From assembly GCF_001693485.1 (NCBI RefSeq), contig NZ_MAXC01000001.1, positions 274,577-338,576 on the forward strand: DNA of 64,000 nt, read 5' to 3'. Both the position numbers and the translations under genes were made by a program. Positions 48,429-57,254 of this stretch are shown here, one piece after another (the first letter of the stretch is position 1; every line of letters starts with the position of its first letter). The notes beneath the pieces were generated by a model, which ran no database searches, was not told the DNA's origin, and saw nothing but the letters and a program-made list of their open reading frames with translations. The stretch is from Bradyrhizobium sp. LMTR 3. GTDB taxonomy: Bacteria > Pseudomonadota > Alphaproteobacteria > Rhizobiales > Xanthobacteraceae.

Positions 48429-49555
48429 GACTGGCGGCTCCTGATACGTGGAGCTTTGGGAAGTTCGACGTGGTCGCCGATGGCGGGCACCGCGCCATAG
48501 TGCCTGGGCTCGTCGACGAAAATCGCGGCGGGGGCTGCGTAACTCACCTTGCCGTTCGGCGTGTCAACCTCGATGCGGCGCAGATGCGGATGCACCGAGA
48601 GATCGGCCATGGTGTTGACCTCGGCGAACGCGATGTCGGCGGCGTCGAGGCGCTTTAAGAGTTCGACGCGCGTCATCGAGGCGAAACTATCTGAGACCGT
48701 CTTGTCTGTGAGCTGGCGGTTGCGCACGCGCTCGACCATGTTGGCAAAGCGGGGATCATTGGGCAGGTCGGGCTGATCTAGGACTTCCGCGCAGAGCTTC
48801 TTCCACTCGCGCTCGCTCTGGATCGAAATCAGAATGCCCTTGCCGTCCCTGGAATTGAACACGCCATAGGGCGCGATCGAGGGATGGGCCAGTGCCATCC
48901 GCTTCGGCGGATTGCCGGCTTCCGAATTGATCAGCGGCACCGCCATCCAGTCCGCCATCACGTCGAACATCGAGATGCGGATATCGGCGCCCCGGCCCGT
49001 GCGTCCCCGCGCAATCAGCGCCTCGAGGATCGCGGCATGCGCGGTGGCGCCGGTGGCGATATCGACGACGGAGATGCCGACGCGCGACGGGCCCTCGGGC
49101 CCGCCGGTGATCGAGGCAAGTCCGCTCTCGGCCTGGATCAGGAGGTCATAGGCCTTGCGGTCCGCGTAGGGGCCCTCGTCGCCATAGCCGGAGATGGTGC
49201 AGCAGATCAGCGCGGGATAATCCTTCTTCAGACGCTCCAGCGAGAAGCCGAGCTTGTCCATCGAGCCGGGCTTGAGGTTCTGCAGCAGCACGTCGGCGCT
49301 TGCGATCAGCTCTTCGAGTTCAGCGCGGCCCTCTTTGGTGGCGAGGTCGATCACGTGCGAATTCTTGCCGCGGTTGAGCCAGACGAAATAGCTGCTCTGT
49401 CCCTTGGCAGCGGCATCATAACCGCGGGCGAAATCGCCCTCGGGCCGTTCGACCTTGACGACGTGCGCGCCGGCATCCGCGAGCCTGGAGCTACAGAACG
49501 GGGCTGCAACCGCCTGTTCGACGGAGACGACGATCAATCCTTCCAACGGCAGCAT
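48425..49555 (-). CDS. Class III (CaiB/BaiF) CoA transferase
   Basis: The 376-residue enzyme has LIVVSVEQAVAAPFCSSRLA, GAHVVKVERPEGDFARGYD, KNSHVIDLATKEGRAELEEL and a catalytic Asp candidate in GADIRISMFDVMADWM. It should transfer CoA to a carboxylic acid, probably from succinyl-CoA or acetyl-CoA. Neighbours: an acyl-CoA dehydrogenase ends 9 bases upstream and a MaoC-like hydratase overlaps downstream, so one operon handles CoA activation, oxidation and hydration. This matches the gene order often seen for branched or unsaturated dicarboxylic acid degradation. Confidence 0.88.
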   Translation of the reverse strand: MLPLEGLIVVSVEQAVAAPFCSSRLADAGAHVVKVERPEGDFARGYDAAAKGQSSYFVWLNRGKNSHVIDLATKEGRAELEELIASADVLLQNLKPGSMDKLGFSLERLKKDYPALICCTISGYGDEGPYADRKAYDLLIQAESGLASITGGPEGPSRVGISVVDIATGATAHAAILEALIARGRTGRGADIRISMFDVMADWMAVPLINSEAGNPPKRMALAHPSIAPYGVFNSRDGKGILISIQSEREWKKLCAEVLDQPDLPNDPRFANMVERVRNRQLTDKTVSDSFASMTRVELLKRLDAADIAFAEVNTMADLSVHPHLRRIEVDTPNGKVSYAAPAAIFVDEPRHYGAVPAIGDHVELPKAPRIRSRQS

Positions 49556-49564
49556 CTGACGTCC

Positions 49565-50731
49565 TCAGTAGGAGCGGGGCAGACCGAGCACGTGCTCGGC
49601 GACGTAGGACAGGATCAGATTGGTCGAGATCGGCGCGACTTGATAGAGCCGCGTTTCGCGGAACTTGCGCTCGACGTCGTATTCTTCCGCAAAGCCGAAG
49701 CCGCCATGGGTCTGCACGCAGGCGTTCGCCGCTTCCCACGACGCATCCGCCGCCAGCATCTTGGCCATGTTGGCCTCGGCGCCGCAGTCGAGCCCGGCCT
49801 CATATTTGCGGGTGGCTTCCTTCACCATCAGCTCCGCCGCACGCATGGAAGCGTAGGCTTTTGCAATCGGAAACTGGATGCCCTGGTTCTGGCCGATCGG
49901 ACGGCCGAACACGGCGCGCTCTTTCGCGTAGGCGGTGGCTTTCGCGATGAACCATTTGGCGTCGCCGATGCATTCGGCCGCAATGAGAATGCGCTCGGCG
50001 TTCATGCCGGAGAGGATGTAGCGAAAGCCCTTGCCCTCGTCGCCGATCAGGTTTTCGGCCGGCACCCGCATGTCCGTGAAGAACACTTCGGTCGTGGCGT
50101 GGTTCATCATGGTGCGGATCGGGCGGATTTCGAGGCCCTTGCCCTTCACCTCGCGCATGTCGACGATGAACACCGAAAGCCCGTCGGTGCGCTTCTTGGC
50201 CTGCTCCTTCGGCGTGGTGCGCGCGAGCAGGATCATCAGGTCGGAATGTTCGGCGCGGCTGGTCCAGATCTTCTGGCCGTTGACGATGTAGTGGTCGCCA
50301 TCGCGCCTGGCGACGGTCTTCAGCGAGGAGGTGTCGGTGCCGCTGGTCGGCTCGGTGACGCCGAACGCCTGCAACCGCAATTTGCCGCTGGCGATTCCGG
50401 GCAGGTATTTCGCCTTCTGGGCATCGCTGCCGTGCCGCAGCACGGTGCCCATCGTGTACATCTGGGCGTGGCAGCCGCCGCCATTGCAGCCAGCGCGCTG
50501 GATCTCTTCCAGGATCGCGGCCGCGGCCGACAGCTTCAGCCCGGAGCCGCCATACTCCTCGGGGATCAGGACCGAGAGATAGCCGGCCTCGGTGAGCGCA
50601 TCGACGAACTCCTTCGGGTACGCCATCTGGCGGTCGAGCTTGCGCCAGTATTCGCCGGGGAACTGGGCGCAGAGCTTTGCGACGGCGTCGCGGATGTCGT
50701 GGAATTCGTCTTGTTGTTCTTGTGCGGTCAT
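49565..50731 (-). CDS. Acyl-CoA dehydrogenase, 388 aa
   Basis: Full-length family member with LQAFGVTEPTSGTDTSSLKT (FAD and substrate contacts), IVNGQKIWTSRAEHSDLMIL and the C-terminal GFGFAEEYDVERKFRETRLY. The catalytic base near QTHGGFGFAEEYDVER fits the medium-chain type position. It is the first gene of the minus-strand operon that also codes a CoA transferase and a MaoC-like hydratase, and it is divergent from a LysR regulator 128 bases away, which is the likely controller. Substrate unknown. Confidence 0.9.
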   Translation of the reverse strand: MTAQEQQDEFHDIRDAVAKLCAQFPGEYWRKLDRQMAYPKEFVDALTEAGYLSVLIPEEYGGSGLKLSAAAAILEEIQRAGCNGGGCHAQMYTMGTVLRHGSDAQKAKYLPGIASGKLRLQAFGVTEPTSGTDTSSLKTVARRDGDHYIVNGQKIWTSRAEHSDLMILLARTTPKEQAKKRTDGLSVFIVDMREVKGKGLEIRPIRTMMNHATTEVFFTDMRVPAENLIGDEGKGFRYILSGMNAERILIAAECIGDAKWFIAKATAYAKERAVFGRPIGQNQGIQFPIAKAYASMRAAELMVKEATRKYEAGLDCGAEANMAKMLAADASWEAANACVQTHGGFGFAEEYDVERKFRETRLYQVAPISTNLILSYVAEHVLGLPRSY

Positions 50732-50859
50732 TGGGTTTTCTGGCGATGGATGCGGGTTGATGTCAATTGCTTAAGGGTGCGGAACGTTGTGAAACGGCGG
50801 CTGGGCACCTATGCTGAATTGTTATAGCGTATGAACCTGCCTTCGAAGATTGGCAAGCA

Positions 50860-51783
50860 ATGGATATCCGGCAGCTCAGGACCTTCAGTTGCGTGGCGGA
50901 GCTCGGCAGCCTCAGCAAGGCCTCCGATACGCTGCGGGTGGCGCAGCCAGCGCTGAGCCGCCAGATCAAGCTGCTCGAGCATGAATTGCGGGCCGAGCTG
51001 TTCACGCGGAACGGCCGCGGCATGGTGCTGACGGACGCCGGCCGGCTGCTGCTGGCGCGCACCGCCGGCATCGTCCGGCAGATCGACCAGGTGCGCGACG
51101 AGATCCAGTCCGCCGGCGGCCCGCCCTCGGGCCGGGTGGTGCTTGGGCTGGTGCCGACCGTGAGCTACGTGATTTCGGCGCGGCTCGCGCGGCGCACCGT
51201 CGACAAGTATCCGGGCATCTCGCTCTGCATTGTCGAAAGCTACAGCGGCCATCTGACCGAATGGCTGCACCGCGGCGAGATGGATCTGGCGCTGATCTAC
51301 GGGCCGTCGAGCGACCTGCATCTTTCCGTGCAAAGCCTCGGCCGCGATCCCATCGTCGCCGTCGGGCCGCGCGGCAGCGGACTGTCCGAGCGGAAGCAGG
51401 TCGATATCGGCTGGCTGCTGAAGCAGCGTCTCGTGCTGCCCAGTCATTCGCATGGGCTCCGGGCGCTGATCGAGCAGGCGGCGGCGAAGAAGAAAATCAA
51501 GCTCGACGTCAAGCTGGAAGCCGATTCCTTCCGCGTGCTGACCAGCCTTGTCGAGGAAGGGCTTGGATATACGCTGCTGCCGCCGTCTTCGGTGCGCCAC
51601 GAAGTCGCCGGCGGCCGGCTGGAAACCGCGGCGATATCAAAGCCGTCGCCGATGCGCGAACTGACGCTTGCTGCTCCCATCGATCATCCCGGCTCGACTG
51701 CGATTGCGCTAGTCACCGAATTGCTTCGCGACGAACTGATCGCCTGCCGCGAAGAAGGCCTCTGGGACATCAAGCTCGCCTGA
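50860..51783 (+). CDS. LysR-type transcriptional regulator
   Basis: The 307-residue protein has the N-terminal winged helix (DIRQLRTFSCVAELGSLSKA, ALSRQIKLLEHELRAELFTR) and a LysR effector domain (SGRVVLGLVPTVSYVISARL, EMDLALIYGPSSDLHLSVQS, LVEEGLGYTLLPPSSVRHEV). The wording is closest to the Nac/Cbl-like branch by eye. It is divergent from the acyl-CoA dehydrogenase operon (128-base spacer) and very probably regulates it, responding to a pathway acid or CoA ester. Confidence 0.92.
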   Translation: MDIRQLRTFSCVAELGSLSKASDTLRVAQPALSRQIKLLEHELRAELFTRNGRGMVLTDAGRLLLARTAGIVRQIDQVRDEIQSAGGPPSGRVVLGLVPTVSYVISARLARRTVDKYPGISLCIVESYSGHLTEWLHRGEMDLALIYGPSSDLHLSVQSLGRDPIVAVGPRGSGLSERKQVDIGWLLKQRLVLPSHSHGLRALIEQAAAKKKIKLDVKLEADSFRVLTSLVEEGLGYTLLPPSSVRHEVAGGRLETAAISKPSPMRELTLAAPIDHPGSTAIALVTELLRDELIACREEGLWDIKLA

Positions 51784-52130
51784 GCCGATGCGAGGCGCTT
51801 TAAGGATTGGCTTAGAACAAAACGGCCGGGTGCGGCATTCTCATCTGGCTACTTCTGTCATGCCGCAATTGTATAGGGGCGGTGCGGGTCTGATGAACCC
51901 GGTAAGCAGATCTGTGAACTTCATGTCTGTTTTATCAGAATTTTGCAATTGGAACGCGAAGTGCCGCCGGTCGTTAACGCGCAAGCTACCGGACGGTCCC
52001 CCGGACGTTCGGCAGCGTCATAGCATTCAGGGTCTTCGAAAAGAACGAAAGCGCTTGGCGCTGACCAGTGTCGGCGGCGGCCGACAGAAGGTCCGCCGGT
52101 CACCAGCGGCGGTTTTCCAAGGAGTCCATC
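51784..52130. other. Intergenic region upstream of the hemerythrin gene
   Basis: The 347-base gap between the LysR gene and the broken hemerythrin gene contains no convincing frame. A more A+T-rich part (51915-51960) could hold the promoter of the hemerythrin-MFS unit. No clear repeats were seen. Confidence 0.4.
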
Positions 52131-52873
52131 ATGCAAATCATCATGCCAAGGAAGCGCGATTTGCTTTTGTATGGAAGCGCCGTGGCCGCGGCACTGGCGG
52201 CCCCTGCCGTGCTCACGAGACCTGCTTTAGCGGAGGAGAAGGGCGTCGGCGAGAAGCTGAAGGAGGTGGTAACAGGCAAGAAAGAAGAGCAGGTCACGCC
52301 TCCCGAGGATTTGATGCGGGAGCATGGGGTGCTGGATCGGGTGCTTCTGCTGTACGAAGCCGGGATCCTGAAGTTTTCTTCAAACGAGGATTTCGATCCG
52401 GCCCTGATCACGCAATCGGCAGAGATCATCCGGGACTTCATCAATAACTATCATGAGAAGTCCGAAGAGGAGTATGTTTTCCCGCGCTTCAGGGAAGCCG
52501 GGAAGCTGGGAAGCTGGTCAACCTGGTCGATTCCCTGCTGCGCCAGCACGAGGCGGGCCGGAGGGTCACCCAGACGATCATCAGGCTGGCGCCGTCCAGC
52601 CGCGCCAATGCCGACGACCGCAAGCAGCTCATTGCATCGATACAGTCCTTCATCACAATGTATCGTCCGCACGCCGCACGCGAAGACACGGATCTCTTTC
52701 CGAAGCTGAAAGACGTGGTCTCCTCGAACGCGTACGACGCGATGGCCGAGACGTTCGAGAAGAAGGAGCACGAACTGTTCGGAGCGGACGGTTTCGAGAA
52801 GATGGCGGCCCGGGTTGCTCAACTGGAACAACATATGGGCATCCACGATCTCGATCAGTTCACGCCGCGATGA
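52131..52873 (+). pseudogene. Hemerythrin-domain protein, frameshifted by an 8-bp tandem duplication
   Basis: From ATG 52131 (ribosome site aaggag) the protein begins with a signal-like stretch (LLLYGSAVAAALAAPAVLTR) and a hemerythrin start: MREHGVLDRVLLLYEAGIL and NNYHEKSEEEYVFPRFREA. At 52500-52515 the octamer gggaagct occurs twice in tandem. With one copy removed the reading continues in frame as LVNLVDSLLRQHEAGRRV, then ITMYRPHAAREDTDLFPKL, completing the His/Glu/Asp diiron ligands, to the stop at 52873 (244 residues). As read, the product is cut in the middle. Diiron hemerythrins sense or carry oxygen or NO. An MFS gene follows after 49 bases. Confidence 0.8.
52500..52515. repeat. 8-bp tandem duplication in the hemerythrin gene
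   Basis: Two consecutive copies of gggaagct inside the hemerythrin frame; removing one restores the domain. Could be a mutation, a slippage hotspot or an assembly artefact. Confidence 0.85.
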
Positions 52874-52922
52874 GTTGGAAGGATCTGGTCGATACGAAGG
52901 CACCGGCCTGGACCATTCGGAG

Positions 52923-54113
52923 ATGAATGCCGTGTCCGGATCTCGCCTGCTTGGCTCGCTGTCGCCCGCCTTTGCCTTCGTGCTCTTGATGGGGGTCGTC
53001 GATTTCTTCGGCGACACGACGTACTCCGGCGGGGCGAGCATGAACGGTCCGTTCCTCGGCTCACTCGAAGCGGGGGCCGTCATCGTCAGTATTGCCGGAG
53101 GCGCCAGCGAGGCCGTGCAGTACTCGATACGCGGGATATCCGGCTATCTGGCCGACAAGACCGGGAAATATTGGCTCATCATCGCCATCGGCTACGCTCT
53201 CAACCTCCTTGCGGTACCCGCAATGGCACTTGCCGGATATTGGCCGCTGGCCTTCGGACTCATTCTTCTGCAGGGCATCGGGCGAGGCATCCGGAAGCCG
53301 ATCATCGAGGCGATGCTGTCTTACGCGACGAAGCAACACGGCCGCGGGTGGGTCTACGCAGTGCATGGCGCGCTGGACAGCGCAGGACGGACGCTCGGTC
53401 CGATCGTGGTCGCCCTGGTGTTTTTCCTGCAAGGAGATGATCGAACCGGATATGCGTTGCTCTTGATCCCGGCACTGCTGGCGCTGGCCGCTCTGACGTT
53501 TGCGCGGATCCAATTTCCTGCCCCATCGGACCTCGAGCAGCAACGTGAAGCGCAGGCAAGAGGATTCACTTCGGCCTATTGGCTGTACATGTCGGCCAGC
53601 GCTTGTTTCGCCGCTGGTCTCATGAGTTTTGAGCTGATCGCGTATCACCTCTCCACCAGTGGCTTGGTCGGCAAGACCGGAGTGCCGCTGTTCCTGGCAT
53701 TCGGAACCGGTATAGCCGTCGTGGTCACGCTGGCATTGGGCAAACTCTACGACCGCTTCGGGCTGCCAGTGCTCTTGGCCGCCACCTTCGTGACCTCACT
53801 GTTTTCGCCATTCGTCTTCCTCGGTGGATTTTATCTCGTGCTGTTCGGGATGGCGCTATGGGGCGTCGGTCAGGTCATTCAGGACATGCTGCTGAAAGCG
53901 GTTGTTGCCGGCATCTTGCCCGAGGGGCGACGAAATCTTGCGTTTGGGCTGTTTTACACGGGGTATGGGGGCGGTTGGCTCGTCGGCAGCATTGCGGCCG
54001 GTATCCTTTACCAGCAGTCGCGCATCGGCTTGGTCGTGTTTGCAGTCATGGTCCAGATGGCCTCACTTCCGCTATTCTTGATTGCACAACGACGGCAACA
54101 GGCCGAGCAATAG
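52923..54113 (+). CDS. MFS transporter
   Basis: The protein of about 396 residues has roughly twelve hydrophobic segments and MFS-like loops: GGASEAVQYSIRGISGYLAD then KTGKYW between helices 2 and 3, and GKLYDRFGLPVLLAATFVTS between helices 8 and 9. The start is ATG 52923; GTG 52932 with cggag upstream is an equally good choice. The substrate is unknown. The gene lies just after the hemerythrin gene and is probably transcribed with it, which would link the transporter to oxygen or NO stress. Confidence 0.8.
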   Translation: MNAVSGSRLLGSLSPAFAFVLLMGVVDFFGDTTYSGGASMNGPFLGSLEAGAVIVSIAGGASEAVQYSIRGISGYLADKTGKYWLIIAIGYALNLLAVPAMALAGYWPLAFGLILLQGIGRGIRKPIIEAMLSYATKQHGRGWVYAVHGALDSAGRTLGPIVVALVFFLQGDDRTGYALLLIPALLALAALTFARIQFPAPSDLEQQREAQARGFTSAYWLYMSASACFAAGLMSFELIAYHLSTSGLVGKTGVPLFLAFGTGIAVVVTLALGKLYDRFGLPVLLAATFVTSLFSPFVFLGGFYLVLFGMALWGVGQVIQDMLLKAVVAGILPEGRRNLAFGLFYTGYGGGWLVGSIAAGILYQQSRIGLVVFAVMVQMASLPLFLIAQRRQQAEQ

Positions 54114-54196
54114 ACATTCGTTGGCCTTCCAACTTGTGCCTTCGCAACGCTGGGCCGTATCATAGCGCCGTTCATAATTTTGGTTGCGGAATTCGT

Positions 54197-54904
54197 ATGA
54201 GCCTCAATTTCGTTCTTGTACCCGGTCCATTGGTTCGGGCGTCGAGCTGGGAGCCTACAGCAGAGCAGTTGCGGAAATCAGGACATAATGTCCAGACTCC
54301 AGACGTACTCGACAACCAGCCGCCGCCGCCTTGGCGTGCATGGACGTCCCACCTGTTCCAGCGCATCACCTCGTGCCACGAGCCGATATTGGTCGGTCAT
54401 AGCTCCGCAAGTGTGCTGGTCGCAGATCTCGCGCATAGGCTTCCCTGCCGTGGCGTTATGATCGTTGACGGAGAGGTGCCGCCGTCGCGAGGCGCTGCCC
54501 CGCCCGTCCGGCCTGCTCTGCGGGATTTCATAAGAAGCATCGCAGCCAGCGACGGAACGCTTCCGATCTGGTCACGATGGTTCGCGGGCGATATCAAGCG
54601 CACATCCCTCGTTGGCCTGGACCTCCTGGCGAGAGACCCGATCGCCTTCGCGGAGTTCGAGCGCGGACTACCAAAGCTGACGGTCGATTGGTTCGACGAT
54701 ACGATCGAACTCGCCGGCTGGGACCACGTTCCGGCCGGGTTCATTCAATGCTCGCCCATTTACGATCACGCAACCCTCGAAGCGCGACGGCGGGGATGGC
54801 CGGTAATAAGACTGGAAGGCACGCATCTGCATCCGACGCTGCAACCGGCCGAGACTATGCACGCCATCCTGTCGATGTCGCGTCAGCTTGCTAACGCTGC
54901 TTAG
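54197..54904 (+). CDS. Alpha/beta hydrolase-like protein
   Basis: The 235-residue protein starts at ATG 54197 (FVLVPGPLVRASSWEPTAEQ) and has a GxSxS-type nucleophile elbow, EPILVGHSSASVLVADLAHR, and a late His in RLEGTHLHPTLQPAETM. These fit a small alpha/beta hydrolase, where the nucleophile is the first Ser of GHSSAS. The acid residue is not obvious. Substrate unknown. It is separated from the MFS gene by 83 bases and ends convergent with the SRPBCC gene. Confidence 0.7.
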   Translation: MSLNFVLVPGPLVRASSWEPTAEQLRKSGHNVQTPDVLDNQPPPPWRAWTSHLFQRITSCHEPILVGHSSASVLVADLAHRLPCRGVMIVDGEVPPSRGAAPPVRPALRDFIRSIAASDGTLPIWSRWFAGDIKRTSLVGLDLLARDPIAFAEFERGLPKLTVDWFDDTIELAGWDHVPAGFIQCSPIYDHATLEARRRGWPVIRLEGTHLHPTLQPAETMHAILSMSRQLANAA

Positions 54905-54936
54905 TGGCCTGCTGGAATGACCGTCGCCGTCAGCCG

Positions 54937-55725
54937 CTACGTCTGTGGTGGAAATTGGCGATCAAGCCAGCGCCGCCAATCGGCCTCGACGTGATTGGCC
55001 ATGGTGCGCCCGGCGTCTCCGTAGAGGTAGAGACGGACCGTCAGCAAGGTCGACCCTCCCATCGGCATCGCGAAGAGATGAGCGAGGGCGGGTGCCGGGT
55101 GCTCGAGCAGCAATTGCACCAAGGGCCATTGCGGAGGACCGACGGCTTCCACAATGCCGCGTAGCTCTGGCGTCCCAGCTTGTGTCGCGAAGCGCGCACC
55201 GGCGCTTGCGTCAGCCAGGCCGAGCGGGCCGACCAGGCGGCCCCAGGCATCGTTGTCGTTCGACATCGCGGAAAGCGCCACGATCGTCGACGTCTGGCCG
55301 CGAAACTTCTCCAGATAGCGCCGCAGGTTGCGGAAGAAGGCGATCCAGCCGTAGGTGTGTCCTTCGAACTGGCCATCCCAATCGTCATTATCCGCGAACC
55401 AGCTATGAACGACCCGCACCACACACGTGCCGCCGCCCTTGGCTTCGACGGTCCACTCGGTGGCTACCGTGAGCGGTCCTCCCTCCGATTCGGCGACGAA
55501 ACGCCTGGCCGGCTCCCACGCGGTGATCGTGGCCTCCGAATCCATTCCGGGGCCAAAGCTCGATTTGGTAGTGCCGCCAACTTTCTCGTCCAACGTCGTC
55601 GGCACAAACCACGAGGAGATGCCGGGACCTGTCGCGATCGCCTGCCACACCTCTTCGGGTGTGCCGGGGACCTCAACCGTGGCTTCGACGCTGCGACGGC
55701 CAGACGGTTCCTTCTTCACGGGCAT
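54937..55725 (-). CDS. SRPBCC/AHSA1-type protein
   Basis: The 262-residue protein begins with the AHSA1 fold (EATVEVPGTPEEVWQAIATG, GISSWFVPTT, TAWEPARRFVAESEGG) and ends with a second, similar-sized part. Such START-like domains bind hydrophobic ligands. It is the second gene after an ArsR-type regulator (11-base gap), a pairing that is very common in bacteria; the regulator presumably controls both. Ligand unknown. Confidence 0.82.
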   Translation of the reverse strand: MPVKKEPSGRRSVEATVEVPGTPEEVWQAIATGPGISSWFVPTTLDEKVGGTTKSSFGPGMDSEATITAWEPARRFVAESEGGPLTVATEWTVEAKGGGTCVVRVVHSWFADNDDWDGQFEGHTYGWIAFFRNLRRYLEKFRGQTSTIVALSAMSNDNDAWGRLVGPLGLADASAGARFATQAGTPELRGIVEAVGPPQWPLVQLLLEHPAPALAHLFAMPMGGSTLLTVRLYLYGDAGRTMANHVEADWRRWLDRQFPPQT

Positions 55726-55736
55726 GGTCTGTCCTT

Positions 55737-56324
55737 TCAGTGAGACGTTTGAGGCAAGGGATGAGACAAGATCACCAATCGATGATCACGGCCGCCCGGA
55801 GCGCCCGCATCGTGGTAGCGGCTGACCAGCTCCGTGATGGCCTGCGTCAGCGCGCGCGTGAACGCAGCGCGGGCAGCGGGGGAGGCGAAGCGAATCTCTG
55901 CATCGATCGACAGGGTCGCAAGCTGCTTGTCGGCTTTCGTTGCGCGTTTCCAGAGATCGCCGACCTCGCGAACGATCCGGGCGCCGAGGGCGATCAGATA
56001 GCTGGCCGCGAGCTGATCCTTGCTGCGCTTCGGATCGGCAGCGACCGCGCCCAACGCCTCCGGCGAAACAACGAACGACTTGGCCGATAACACCAGCAGC
56101 CGCTCGGTCAATCCGCCCCACTGCCGTTCGTCCGCGACCTCGACCAGCCTGCAGGCTTCGAGCGCGCGCAAATGATAGTTCACCTTCTGACGAGGTAGCC
56201 CCAGGCGCGTCGCCAGGATCGCCGCCGACGCGGGCTCTGCGAGTTCGGCCAGCAACGCGCTTCGGATAGGGTCAAGGGCGGCAACCGCAACCGCCGGATC
56301 GCTGATCACTTCGATATCGATCAT
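55737..56324 (-). CDS. ArsR-type winged-helix regulator
   Basis: The protein of about 195 residues has an ArsR winged helix (ALLAELAEPASAAILATRLG, LPRQKVNYHLRALEACRLV) and a C-terminal helical domain of unknown ligand. No Cys metal site is visible, so it is probably not a metal sensor. ATG 56324 follows no Shine-Dalgarno; it lies only seven bases after a good -10 box (TACGCT) and a TTGACA box, so the mRNA may be leaderless. A perfect palindrome overlaps the -35 region. It is co-transcribed with the SRPBCC gene. Confidence 0.8.
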   Translation of the reverse strand: MIDIEVISDPAVAVAALDPIRSALLAELAEPASAAILATRLGLPRQKVNYHLRALEACRLVEVADERQWGGLTERLLVLSAKSFVVSPEALGAVAADPKRSKDQLAASYLIALGARIVREVGDLWKRATKADKQLATLSIDAEIRFASPAARAAFTRALTQAITELVSRYHDAGAPGGRDHRLVILSHPLPQTSH

Positions 56325-56338
56325 GGTGGTAGCGTACA

Positions 56339-56358
56339 TTGACAAATTTTTTTGTCAA
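56339..56358 (-). promoter_or_regulatory. Perfect 8+8 bp palindrome overlapping the ArsR promoter -35 box
   Basis: On the minus strand the sequence reads ttgacaaa, four A, tttgtcaa: a perfect inverted repeat with a four-base spacer. It contains a TTGACA box; 16 bases further stands TACGCT, and seven bases after that the start ATG of the ArsR gene. Likely an autoregulatory operator. Confidence 0.65.
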
Positions 56359-56633
56359 GGGGCAGCGCGACAGTTGCGTTTGGTCGCGGTCCTACTTTGT
56401 GCGATTGCGCATTCTCATCGGAATGGAGTTGTCGACTTGCACAAGCAGATGGCGATGCTCTTCCTGGCATAAAGCGGAATCGAACGCTGTCGGCGACGAC
56501 GTCCGCATTCGAGGGTCGCACAGACACAGGATAGGGCAGGGCCAAAGGTCCGCGTGTGACCCATCTCGGAAGTAGGCCCTAGTCCAGCAGCGGCCCAATA
56601 TGCTTTGATGCCTTGGGGCTCGAGCTGAGACGC

Positions 56634-56942
56634 ATGGGTGGCCTCATGTACATGTTCATTCGAAAGTACACCAAGGTTCGTTCGGTTGCGGATGCTGCCC
56701 GCCGCGCCAAAAGCGGCATCGGTCAGATCCTAAGGGAATCGCACGGATTCAGATCTTATTACGTAGTGGATGGGGGCGAAGGCGTCGGTATCGCTGTAAT
56801 GATATTCGAGGACCGCGAAAGCGCCAATGCGGCGAACGATAAGGTACTGGAGTTTGTTCAAGCAAGCCTGCTTGACCTTAATCTTGGAGACCCCGAAATC
56901 ATCGCCGGGGAAGTTTTGGTCAATATGGAATCTGACGCGTAA
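56634..56942 (+). CDS. ABM-like (dimeric alpha-beta barrel) small protein
   Basis: The 102-residue product (ATG 56634; MYMFIRKYTKVRSVADAARR, then SHGFRSYYVVDGGEGVGIAV) fits the dimeric alpha-beta barrel fold of antibiotic-biosynthesis-monooxygenase-like proteins, with a characteristic MIFEDRESANAAND helix near the end. Members include heme-degrading and quinone-forming enzymes, but no catalytic residue can be assigned. The gene is monocistronic, divergent from the ArsR gene at 275 bases. Confidence 0.6.
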   Translation: MGGLMYMFIRKYTKVRSVADAARRAKSGIGQILRESHGFRSYYVVDGGEGVGIAVMIFEDRESANAANDKVLEFVQASLLDLNLGDPEIIAGEVLVNMESDA

Positions 56943-57254
56943 TTGTTCGTAAGGGCGTCAGGGGGCAGCGCGTCAAAGCTGCGGCTCCTACAAGCGCGCT
57001 ACGAACCCAATCCGTTGCTCCCGACTGTTACAGCAAAACCGGCACGTTTGAGACATGCCGACGCACTCCGAAGAAGTTCGCTCGTCAGGGCAAACCGGAA
57101 GTGGCCGACCCCTAGTCAGAACGACGCAAATGACCCGATGCGGACGTCAGACATGGTCTGAGGACTCAAGGCTTGAGGTGAGACATCCGCAAGGCCCCAG
57201 CCACAGGCGTTCCTTCCCTGCCAAACTAGACCAATCCTGAGCTGGGAGACTCGC
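56943..57254. other. Intergenic region between the ABM-like and cyclase genes
   Basis: The 312-base gap lies between convergent genes. No terminator hairpin with a T run, no known repeat and no supported gene were found; the frames present are short. Confidence 0.4.

Noticed and set aside
48884..50827. A 647-residue plus-strand frame opposite the CoA transferase and dehydrogenase genes
   Set aside because: Antisense shadow across two well-supported genes.
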